From positions 471,760,879 through 471,824,878 of the forward strand of contig OY856413.1 in the NCBI GenBank assembly GCA_963693085.1: a stretch of 64,000 nucleotides of DNA. Direction: 5' to 3'. How positions within the stretch are numbered: position 1 is the stretch's first letter; each line of letters begins with the position of its first letter. This document shows, in pieces, positions 49,184 to 58,936 of the stretch. The notes beneath the pieces are model-generated. The model was not told the DNA's origin and did not search any database. It saw only the letters and a list, made by a program, of their open reading frames with translations. This DNA comes from Alisma plantago-aquatica. Its lineage: Eukaryota; Streptophyta; Magnoliopsida; Alismatales; Alismataceae. The position numbers and the translations under genes were made by a program.

Positions 49184-50115
49184 GTATGTTCCTCATAAGT
49201 TCGAACTTAAATCCTTTTGTCTTTTTATGTGGTAATCTCATATATGATGGTAATTAACTTAAAAGCGGTTTCTGATATCATTTTGCTTCTGCAACTACTA
49301 TAATATCGGCTTGCTTGACTCATTGTTCCAAGGCTTGTACAAGCACTGAGAAGTATTTACATGGCAATACTTTCTAAATATGAGTGGAAAACAAAATCAC
49401 TATAAGCACTAACCATAAATATGCTAGAAGTCATGGGGTACCCATTTCTTAGTACCAGATTCATAATTTATCAGTCTAATTGGTACTTGTAACTCCTTGA
49501 CATTGCACTTAGGTCTAATTGAAACAATTTCATGATTAATCCTAAACACAAAAAATTATAAAAGAACTAATCAAGCCTAAGCGGAGGTGCTATTAGGCTT
49601 TTGGATCCGAGAGTGGGACTTAACATACATCAAGAAGGCCATTTTTTTGCTATTCTGCTTTCTTTTGTGTCATCCTCTTTTCTATGTGATGAATTGTAAA
49701 CATTTTGACTAAACCTTTTAATTTTACTCAAAGAGAAAAGTGTACTCACGAACTAGGTTTCCTACATAGTAAAAAATGATAGCTAATATAAAGGTCAGCT
49801 TCTCCTAGATACTAAAAATGTGAATGGCTATAAAAGGGGATACATCTAAGATCGTCTCTAATGCGAGTTGCACTGGCTTTAACATATGAGAAGTTTTGCT
49901 TTTTGTTGGTACTTGGTAACAATATTAGCACAAGAGGTGCATAGCCTTTTGTTTTGAAGATTATCTTAGGATTCGCTTGCAGCGTCATGTTGCCGATCAA
50001 ATTTGATATCATTTCTTTTCAAAAATGAATATATTTTCTTAATTAGAGAGATGGTAATTATTACAAAATCACAAAAAAAAAAAACTATAAAACCTCTAAC
50101 ATATATGATTCAAAC

Positions 50116-50225
50116 CTAGGTTGTCTAGGCGGCCAGGCGAACAGCCATTGCCTACGCACGCCCAGACAGCCTTGGCGTCCCTAGGCATTTTTTTTTCATT
50201 TTTATATTTTACATATATAGACATA
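50116..50225. mobile_element. single end of CCTAGGTTGTCTAGG-family element
   Basis: CTAGGTTGTCTAGGCGGCC followed by GC-rich GCCTACGCACGCCC and CTAGGC motifs matches the left end of the 43091 element. No partner end was found, so it is probably truncated. Confidence 0.55.
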
Positions 50226-50939
50226 TATATATAGTTATATATTAATCTATGAGCATTGTATGATCGATATTACTAAGAGGAGGAAAGAAAAGGAAAAAAA
50301 GAGTATTTGTCTTCTTGATGAAGAATAACAAATTGCAAAAAGAATTTATAAGGAGGTTGGGGGAGACAATGAACAAAGAAAGAATGAAAAAAAGAAAAGT
50401 AAAAGTAGAGCATCATGCTGCAGGAACCTCATGTATCATGAACAAATGAAGAGAAAAAATAAAGCAGAAGAAGATTGGTAGAGGAAGAACAAATAACAAA
50501 ATGAAACTAGAAAGGAGGTCGAAAAAATGAGAAAAAATATAGTCCCTATGTGTATAGATATGAATATTGAATCTAATATAGGAACGGCAGAGTAAGAAAT
50601 CTGAAAATGCAAGCAAGAAATTAGCATTGTATTAATGGCTCGTGTTCTTATGCATAGTGAAAAATCTATCATTCAGTATTTTTTTTTGTTTGCTTGAAAA
50701 GGTCATAATTTGCAAAATTTTGGTAAGGGGACAAATCATCGAACTCCTTTCAACTATTTATTAAAAAATTGAGAATAAGTCGACTATATACATTATGTGT
50801 AGTTATATATATGATATATATGTGTTAACACACACATATAAACAAATATGTGTGTTCTTAGCATTAAAATCGGATTAAATATGGAAGAGACTGATTTTGC
50901 AAGATGAATAGAGGAAGGTTCTAGAATCATAGTTGTGGG

Positions 50940-51672
50940 CAGTTTTTAAAAAAAGGCCTAGGTGGCTGCTTAATCGGCCAAGACCCTCAGCTGCATAATT
51001 TAGCCCGTAAGCGCCCGACGCCCGTTAAGCGTTTTGAACATAATCACCCACTTTTTTTCCCCGCTTTTTCCTGCTTTTTGCCCTCTTTTTTAAATGCTAC
51101 TGTAACATTAATTAATTACATAGTCCAAGTAGCGTCGACTATAATATATGAAACTTGTATACATTAAATGTTCTATGATATAACTAGTCCTAATTTAGAA
51201 TGCATGCTTTGTGTAAGCTGTAATAATAGGTTACTGCTGTAATGCATCTAAGTAAATATCATATTACTCTATTATACTTCTAATGCGTGATTAATTTTAC
51301 TGATTTCCTTGCTGCTTTCAGTGATTAATGATTGGTACTACTGGTTAGTATTATAGTGATTACTTTAAATCAATAATTCATAGGTTGTTATATACAATTA
51401 CTGATCTGCTTGCTGATTTTAGTGATTAGAAATACTGATTAGTAGTAAAATATTAATGAATTCTTAGTTAATTACTGATTTTCTGATTAGATATGTATAA
51501 AAGTTCCTTAGAAATATATTTTTTGTATACACATACATGTAATTTTGTATAAAAATATATAAAATTTAGGCAACCGCCTTTTCAAAAATTGCCCGCTTAA
51601 TCGCCCGCCTACCGCTTAATCGGTTACAGGGTGTTGTCGCACGCTTCCCGCTTCCCGCATTCTAATACTCTG
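50940..51672. mobile_element. 733-bp hAT-like MITE, CARTGTTTT-related
   Basis: Perfect 8-bp TSDs, GTTGTGGG, lie at 50932-50939 and 51673-51680. It starts CAGTTTTTAAAAAAAGGC and ends with the complement of CAGAGTATTAGAATGC. Subterminal CGGCC, AAGCGCCCG and CGCTTAATCG motifs flank an AT-rich core, as in the elements at 10320 and 19512. Confidence 0.91.
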
Positions 51673-52121
51673 GTTGTGGGAGAGGGAGATGAGGATGTGT
51701 GGTGAGGATAGGGTTAGGACATGACGACGTGTCATAAGAGGATTGGAAATTTGCTAGAGTAGCTTAACAAGGAATTTAACTTAACAAATTTTTTATATAA
51801 AAATATCATGAAATGTGTAAAGGATCATTAAAAAATCGCTAACATCATGAAAATTGGTGAAAAATCTGGAAAAGTTGTCGACCTACATTTTATTTGGTTA
51901 GAACATTCGCCTTTAAAAAAATAGAAATCTTGATGTTTTCCAAACAGTCGCCGGTTTCTGTCACTAGGTATTTAGGTTGGCTTTTAAAAATAATCGAATT
52001 TGGTTTTGCAATTTGGAGCTTTTTATTTAGTGTGTGAAATTATTTGGACTGTCTATACTTAAATAAATAATGTGCTCTTTTAGTGTTTTTATTATTTTTC
52101 GTTATATCATAAATCTTTCAG

Positions 52122-52192
52122 CCTGATTGATGCCACAAAGATGAATTTGAAATCATTCTTGGAGAGAGGATTTGTTTTTCCTATTGTTTGAT
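52122..52192 (+). other. exon-like pseudo-acceptor segment
   Basis: AATCTTTCAG|CCTGATTGATG mimics the real exon start TTTCAG|CCTAATTGATG located 103 bp downstream. In the correct phase it would encode NLIDATKMNLKS and then stop at TGA 52190-52192. It looks like a partial duplication of the exon's start. Confidence 0.6.
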
Positions 52193-52224
52193 TCCTCACT
52201 GTAGTTCCATGGTTGACATTTCAG

Positions 52225-52351
52225 CCTAATTGATGTCTCAGAGATAAAATTGAAAATTTCTGTTGAGACAACGCCAACACAAAGACCACCCGGTGTGCTT
52301 GGCATCTGGAGTCCCGTTTTGTCTGCTATTGGAAATGCCTTGAAAATCCAG
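52225..52351 (+). CDS. VPS13: VPS13-family protein, exon k
   Basis: 127 nt between CATTTCAG and AATCCAG|GTCTGT. It encodes LIDVSEIKLKISVETTPTQR followed by PGVLGIWSPVLSAIGNALKIQ, strongly conserved at the start of the VPS13/ATG2 C-terminal domain. The following exons are not found through 64000, so the next intron is at least 11.6 kb. Confidence 0.95.
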
Positions 52352-52674
52352 GTCTGTGTTAGTTATGGATTAAGAAATGCTTTGATCTTTTTATACAATG
52401 TTCTTAACATAACATGCAAATGCCAAATAATGAGCCTGAATGGTGAATAATCAACTAGAAGAAAAATTCAAGAATCCTATGTATTTTCATGGCAATGCAA
52501 TTGTTTATGATAACATATTATTATATGTTGAAAAACATAAAAATTAGCAATTTTTTTAGTTTCCATATACAATTACATAAAGAAGCTAAGTGCTTCATCT
52601 ACATCTACAAATGGTAAATAAAGAAGATGGTTTGAGGAGACAGTTATAGACATCTAAAGAGATCCATACTATTG

Positions 52675-53097
52675 CTATGACCAGACTACACAAGATGTGT
52701 AGGTGAGTGTAATAAAGGGATTTGTTATTGGAGTTTTGAGATATGCAAACATTTGAACTATGACATTTGATTTACTACTGTGAATAAATATGGGAAAGCT
52801 GATCCCACATGTCTTTCGCGGTCCGAAGTCGAAGAAGGGATTGGCTGATCTTAGGCTCGACACTGTTGACCATCCGGGTCATGACGCCAGAGTCTTCCTT
52901 TGTCCAGAGATCACACACTTGTTTTGTTTTATCATCAGCAGTCGCAACAGGAACAGTCGGGCATCAACAGTAAGATGGGAGTAACGTCCTTGAGCCTTAA
53001 CATAAAGCTCGAAGGAGGTTGACCAAGTATGGTAGTTGGATCCGCTCAACTTAACTGTCGTGATGCAAAGCTTCCGTAGAGGATCAGTAGACGCCAT
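52675..53097 (-). pseudogene. Copia gag relic
   Basis: On the minus strand an ATG at 53097 starts MASTDPLRKLCITTVKLSG, then NYHTWSTSFELYVKAQGR, the typical start of Copia gag (DUF4219/UBN2-like). Further left are TAKDMWDQLS-type motifs in another frame. No pol follows, so only the 5' end of the element is present. Confidence 0.85.
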
Positions 53098-53712
53098 GGA
53101 AGTAAGCAGTCACAGACAGAAGAAGTGTGACGACAGGTAGTAGCAGACAACAAGTAGTAGCAGTAGTTAGCAGGCAGTAGAAACCCAACACATGGGCAGC
53201 AGAAAGGAGCCGATCAACAAATCCAACAAAATCGGCACGGGGAAAGATAGAAACAACAGAGGATCTGACACATTAGATCCATAAACCCTCAGAGGGGCAA
53301 TAGAGAACAATACACTTTTTAAAACTTCAATTTGCTATTTTAGAATGTTCCTTTAGATGTAGCCGAAGAGGAGAGGATGAATGGGAGATGGAGGAGGAAG
53401 CTAGATGATGGAGATTATGGTGGTGGGGGGGTGGATTACTCAATGTGCAATGATAGGGAGGGAAGAGGGAGGATGAGTGGCGGTGGAGGATGATGAGAGG
53501 GAAGGGAGGGGCACTGACTGCGGAGGGTGGTGGAAGGGTAGGAGAGAGGAGGTGGCGGGGCGGAAGAAGGGAAGGAAGAGAGGAGGTGGCGGTAGGAAGA
53601 GAGGGAGCAGTGGCGACGCGCAAGGGGGGTGCGGGGGGTTGAGGGCGGCGGCTAGGTTGGAGGAAGCATAGGGTTAGGGTTGAGAGGAGGGAGGGCTAAG
53701 GCGGATCGAAAA
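53098..53712 (-). other. Copia untranslated leader with purine-rich tract
   Basis: This is the stretch between PBS and gag on the minus strand. The + strand is extremely GA/GGA-rich at 53370-53700. The proline/serine frames in it reflect that composition and are not supported as genes. Confidence 0.6.
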
Positions 53713-53724
53713 GCTCTGATACCA
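53713..53724 (-). other. primer-binding site (initiator tRNA-Met)
   Basis: GCTCTGATACCA on the + strand is TGGTATCAGAGC on the minus strand, the standard plant retrotransposon PBS complementary to the 3' end of initiator tRNA-Met. It places the 5' LTR immediately to the right (from 53725); its outer border is not clear. Confidence 0.88.
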
Positions 53725-53914
53725 TACAAAATGAAAGGATGGTATTTGATATCTCAAAAAATTACAATGCTCTCTCTTTTATAGAATAAGACAAACATTA
53801 AGCAGAGATAAGCAATATGAAATAAAAGAAAAAGGCTAATAGACAAGATAAAGCCCATAACACAATAAATAATAAAACCAGTAAAACATATATACTACTA
53901 GATCTAAAAATTGA

Positions 53915-54646
53915 TGCTTAGTGAAGGACTTAAACTCCGTGTCGACTTTGTCAGGTGTGGAAGTGGAAGTTGGAATCATCTGGGAAATCTTGACGAAGTT
54001 GAGACCCAAACTTTGATAAACATCGGTAAAACTTCGATGTCGTTTTTAAAGAAACTGAAGCAATTTCAAAGAGAACACGAAGGAAAACTTTGAATCATTG
54101 TTTGAGTTTGGAACTCTATCTTAAATATGTCAATAGTAACATAAAATCATGAGTTCACAACACCAGCACAAGATTCACAAGTCACAAAGTAGATAATATA
54201 AATCTAGAGAGTAGATCAACTACTTAATAGCAGGTCAACATCTTACTTCTTCAAATCCAAGCACAAGGGATGCCTCCTCCAAGATCCAACACTCAAAAGA
54301 GTCAAAAGACAAAGTTCCTAGTATACACCACTCTTCAATTCATTGAGTGAAGTGGGAGGCCAATTCAAGCACTCCTCTTCCTTAAATAAAACTCAAACAA
54401 GATACTTGAGTGGGGTGACTATGGATGTCTAAATGTCGGCTTGATGTCACCAACATTGAGGATTAATCGACAACATCAACAACGTTGTGATGGAAATGAA
54501 CTGGGAAAATCCAACATCGCTGATGTTGGGGGAAAATCAGGTTGACATTGTGGCCAAGTCGACTTATCAAGGCTTCGACTTCGCCATCCGTCGATGTCGA
54601 CGACATCAGTGAAACATCGCCCATCATCGTCGATTTTTAGATCCAT
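53915..54646 (+). mobile_element. degraded hAT MITE, CATGG-end family
   Basis: The left end (AGGACTTAAACTCCGTGTCG followed by a GGTGTGGAAGTGGAAG segment) matches the start of 57211. The right end (AACATCGCCCATCATCGTCG, then GATCCATG) matches the end of 62588. No TSD is recognisable, so the borders are approximate. Confidence 0.7.
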
Positions 54647-54699
54647 GGTTGGACGAGATTTTTCCAAACACTTGTATATTGACGCCTATATTGAAAGGC

Positions 54700-55116
54700 T
54701 TAAAGCATGTTTGTTAGTTGAGGCTTCACTCAAACCAGCGGAATTTCGTTGATACCTTCTCTCTGTCACCCACATTGCCTATGTTGCATTCTGATTTCCC
54801 TCTAACACATGTGGATTCACCTTTGTTCCAACTTTATATCAAGGATGCATTCCAACATGGAAATATGGCTAAAGAAGTTTATTTGCATCAACCTTTAGGG
54901 GGCATCGATGGGGGGGGGGCTTCCACAAAAATCTACACACTACAACAATCAGCTATGGTCTTTATGGTATGATACATGTTCCGCAGACATGGTTTCATAA
55001 TTTATTTTGTACTTGAATCCTTGGATTTTTACACTATACTGAGCATGTCTTGTTTTTATTCATCTGGCATAATCATTCTGGCAGTCTATGCAGATGATAT
55101 CATCATTAGAAACAAT
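54700..55116 (+). pseudogene. Copia reverse-transcriptase relic, plus strand
   Basis: It encodes a YIKDAFQHGNMAKEVYLHQP segment and, after frame changes, LAVYADDIII, the catalytic YxDD box with Ala in place of Val. It is cut at 55116 by the LTR of the minus-strand Copia, whose possible TSD is ACAAT (55112-55116). Confidence 0.82.
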
Positions 55117-55285
55117 TGTATTCAATGTGTGTGAATGTATGTCGTAAAGCTGCTTAAAATGCAGCGTGTGTGTGAGGGTTCAAGACCTCTCACCCTTTTA
55201 TTAATAGAAACTGGAAAAATTACATAGAGGTCCAACAATATATAGAAATTACAAGTAATAGAATATAAAGAGTTATATTAACACA
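55117..55285 (-). mobile_element. 3' LTR of minus-strand Copia
   Basis: On the minus strand it begins TGTGTTAATATAACTC after the polypurine tract GCTTGAGGGGG and ends CACATTGAATACA. It is about 169 bp, short for a Copia LTR. The outer border is set by the break in the neighbouring plus-strand relic. Confidence 0.8.
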
Positions 55286-55587
55286 CCCCCTCAAGCTGGG
55301 GCGTAAACATCGTGTATGCCCAACTTGTTGCAAAAGCTCTGAAATATTGCTGGACTCAATGGCTTTGTGAGGGCATCTTCAAGTTGATCTTCAGATTTGA
55401 CATGTGGAGTCACCACATTGCCATTCTTGATCTGATCTCTGTTGAAGTGGTAATCCACCTCTATATGCTTAGTGCGCTCTTGGAAGATTGGATTCTTGGC
55501 AATGTAGACAACAACCTGATTGTCACATCTGAGCTCTATGAGAGACCAAACAGAAATCTTTGACTCGGAAAGAACAGATTGAACCCA

Positions 55588-56106
55588 CTACAACTCGCAA
55601 CAGGCATGAGCCATTGCTCGATACTCAGCCTTTGTGCTTGATCTAGCCACAACATTCTGCTTTTTGCTTTTCCAGGTGATAAGGTGATTTCCCAGAAACG
55701 TGCAATACCCAGAACTAGACCTCCTGTCATTCAGATTACCAGCCCAGTCTACATCTCCATAACCAGTAAGAACAAGAATAGACACAAGAGTCTTGGGTTA
55801 ATAGTAGGTGATCCCCTTACCGGGTGCACCCTTCAGATATCTCAGAATACGACAGATTGCCATCCAGTGTGACTGTTGTGATGAGCTCATATGCTGACTC
55901 ACCACACCTACAACAAAAGAAATATTAGGGCGAGTAACTGTCTGATATATCAGTTTCCCAACAATTTTCCTGTAGTATCTTGAATCTGGATAATCAGTAT
56001 CATCAGTCATCTCCTTCACATGATAGTCCATAGGAGTAGACATCGGCTTGGATTCACTCATGCCAACTTCCTGCAGTAAATCTAGCACATATTTCCTCTG
56101 AGACAA
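55588..56106 (-). pseudogene. Copia RNase H and C-terminal RT
   Basis: In order on the minus strand: SQRKYVLDLLQEVGMSESKP, a YRKIVGKLIYQTVTRPNISF segment, RYLKGAPGKG, GYGDVDWAGNLNDRRSSSGY, then KKQNVVARSSTKAEYRAMAH. This is the standard end of Copia pol. One frame change lies near 55790 between the two open stretches. Confidence 0.92.
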
Positions 56107-56457
56107 ATTAGTACCTGCATGAGATCTAAGTACTTAAATGCCCAGAAAGTATCTTAGTTTGCCCAGATACTTTGTATGAAAGTGCCCCTGCAATCCTTCC
56201 TTCACACGTGATATGCCTTTAGGATCGCTGTCAGTGATAACTATATCATCAACATATACATCAATAATGATGGATCAAACAGAAGAGTTAGAATAAAATA
56301 AGGAGTGATCAGTCACAGAACGAGAGAAGCCCATCTTTAGGACAACATCACTGAACTTGTCAAATCAAGCTCTAGGAGTTTGTTTCAACCCGTAAATGGC
56401 TTTCTTCAATCTACACCTTCTGACACTCCCCCTGAGCAACAAAACTAGGAGGTTGCT
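56107..56457 (-). pseudogene. Copia RT catalytic region, frameshifted
   Basis: The minus strand includes DVYVDDIVIT (complement near 56245-56275), the intact YVDD catalytic box, followed by a GISRVKEGLQ-like stretch. Several frameshifts and stops separate it from both neighbours. Confidence 0.8.
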
Positions 56458-57202
56458 TCATGTACACCTCTTCTTGTAGATCACCATGGAGAAAGGCATT
56501 CTTGACATCAAGCTGAAATAGGGGTCAGTCAAAGGTAGTAGCCAGAGAGAAGGATCCATACTGAATTCCACTGGTGAAAAGGTCTCAAAGAAATCAACTC
56601 CATATCTCTGAGTATAACCCTTTGCCACCAGTCTAGCCTTCAACCTCTCAACTGAACCATCTGGATTATGTTTTACTGTGAATACCCATCTGTAGTCCAC
56701 AACATTTTTCCCTGGAGGTAAGTCAATAAGATCCCATGTGTTGTTTTGTAGAAGAGCAGACATTTCTATATGCATCGCCTATTTCCAGCCGATATCTTTC
56801 ATAGCATCAAGATGAGTTCTTGGAATGACCACAAAATCAATCGCAAGAGCAAGTGACCGGGTCTGCTTGGATAATTTCGACAAACAACACACATTTGCAA
56901 TAGGATGTCGAATAGTACAGGAACGAGTACCTTTGCGAACAACAATGGGAACATTAAGGTTAGTTGGTTCTACAGAAATCTCTTGAGTAGAGGAAGATGG
57001 GGAAGGTTTAGAGACTGGAGTCGCTACCTCCTCTGGATCCTGCCTGCCTCGTTTGCTATAAACATGTTGATATTGTTGAATTAATGGATCACCTGTTGGC
57101 TGCTCTTCCTGAATGAAAGTATAGTCAGGAATGATAGGTGGCACTCTCTCACCGATGTCTAATGGTGGCACTCTCTCACTTTCACACAATTGCTCCCCCT
57201 TA
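56458..57202 (-). pseudogene. Copia linker and RT N-terminus
   Basis: The right part is the acidic, proline/serine-rich linker (RVPPIIPDYTFIQEEQPTGD and following). It runs in frame into [36 protein letters not shown] and [20 protein letters not shown], the RVT_2 start. A single TAG at 56779-56781 separates linker and RT in an otherwise continuous frame. The right end is the hAT insertion site. Confidence 0.9.
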
Positions 57203-57662
57203 CTGGGAACCATGGTGCAGGACTTCGACTTCATTTCGACTTCGCCAGGTGTGGAAGTGGAAGTTTGTGGAAACTTCCACGCAAACTTCGACAAACTTCG
57301 ATGGTGTTTTTTTAGCAAAATGATGCATAACTTCGATTGGAAACTTACAAATTATGCTCTAACTCTAATTCATATGTATTAATTTGACATAAAAAACACA
57401 ATTCATTACTTCCTAGTGCTAGGTAAGTTGATAATACAAAGTAGTAAATGATGCAGTGCACACTTGCTAATGTTCTCAAGTCTCAATAATCATGTTTTAC
57501 ATTTGCAAATAAAAATATACAAATTCTTATACAATTCTCTACTTTAGCATACATTTTCCAAGCAAATATCCTTCATACTTCCGTATATTACATATGAAAT
57601 ATAGTAATATACTAATATAGATTACAATTCATTAAAATGAAGTGCATACCCAATAAATGTCT

Positions 57663-58922
57663 TCAGTAAAAAGCTGAATGCCTTCCAAAATCATGGCCTG
57701 AATGTTGAGCTTCTTGAGTCTGCCTCAGTAGTGACATTTGGTTATCAATTCTCATAGCATATTGCATCCAAGTTGTGTGCTGAGAGTGGTTGAGCTCATA
57801 ATCATGCACATATGCAGCAAAATCTTCATGGGATATTTCTGAAAAATATCCAAATCTTGTATACAATGCAAGCTGTGTTGGATATCTGGAGGCAAGAGAT
57901 CCTGGTGTGAACTTGTAAAATTCTGGTATATGGGGTGGCCTTTCTGCATCAGAATCAGAAGGGGGTACATATATGTTAGGTTGTGGTGGGGGCTCGGGTT
58001 GTGCCATTGGTGGATAGTAGTGACTCTGAACACCTGATGTAGTGTCAGTTGTAGCTGCAAAAGGATCAGGGGAATATCCAGGGCCTAAGTAACTATATGA
58101 TTCATTATCAGTTCTATGGGAAACCCGACTTCCATAAGTTCCTTCTGAATCACCACCATAATATCCAGGAACGGGTTCTTGTTGATAAAATCCTCTAGAA
58201 GTAGGCCCAGTAAAACCCAATAAATCATCCACAAAGGTGCTTCCTGTTGCTCCCGATTGACCTCCCAATGAGAGACTTCCAATTGATTATGTGATATTGT
58301 TAGTGTTGTAAGGTGCATGATAAACAGGTTGAGGCACATGTCCTTGACCCTGTGGATACCAATTCTCGTAGCATGTTGACAATGAATCTAGTTATTGTTG
58401 TGGAGCTTTACCCTTTCCCTTTCTTTGGTAGGTTCGATCTGTCGGTCTTTGAGTACCACTACCACTCTCATATTGTTGTTGACGTTGTTGTTGAGGTTGA
58501 GGGCGAGGAGATGGTGTTCTATGTGGCGGCGTATCTCCTCTTATATAGCTATCAGGAGTGTTGCCCCCATCATCACCACCTGAGGGCTCTGGAGTGGTGG
58601 AACCTGATGAGGCATCTGGTTCATCCTCTGGTAGACCCTGCCAAAAATCATCTTTATCAATATGTGTGTTGTCTTCTTCCACTCCAAGAGTGGTCTGATC
58701 TGCTTGTGCTCCCTCACTTTGTTGATATTCATCTACATCAACCCCATTGCCCCTGCAATTGTGGCATTAGGCCCCCCACCTGGACGCCCTTCATCAAGTA
58801 AAGGCTCAGTAGTATTGTTCAACCATGCTTGTAACAGATCTTCATCGTCACCCCTGTCAGTGTAGACATACGCCCAATCAAGAGGATCAATCTCGACATT
58901 GCTTGTTGGGTTCCTCAATGAT
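57663..58922 (-). pseudogene. long open extension downstream of transposase
   Basis: After the transposase stop at 58937-58939, the same minus-strand frame stays open: PTSNVEIDPLDWAYVYTD, then LLQAWLNNTTEPLLDEG to 58733. A frame change near 58745 leads to an acidic EYQQSEG segment, FWQGLPEDEPDASSGSTTPE and a proline/glutamine-rich tract ending KGKGKAPQQ at 58392. After two further stops a tyrosine/proline-rich block ends the stretch (YYPPMAQPEPPPQPNIYVPP, then GRHSAFY at 57663). Roughly 420 codons are open apart from three stops and one frameshift. It may be a decayed C-terminal part of the transposase or a second gene of the element; I recognise no domain. Confidence 0.55.
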
Positions 58923-58936
58923 TCTTGTGTGTGTCT

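Larger units (their letters stand above)
49184..52121. other. 3.0-kb VPS13 intron
   Basis: Noncoding. It holds a lone hAT-like end near 50116 and a complete hAT-like MITE at 50940-51672. The rest, 49184-50115 and 50230-50930, shows no gene or element borders. Confidence 0.6.

Noticed and set aside
53327..53671. Pro/Ser-rich and Gly/Arg-rich open frames
   Set aside because: They are two strands of a GGA-rich Copia leader between PBS and gag; composition alone explains them.
53915..54654. 8-bp TSD for the CATGG-family copy
   Set aside because: The bases next to the two apparent ends do not match; the ends are probably decayed or truncated.
58313..58801. A 162-codon plus-strand open frame
   Set aside because: It is antisense to the transposase's acidic and Pro/Gln-rich extension; its His/Leu/Val bias mirrors that strand.
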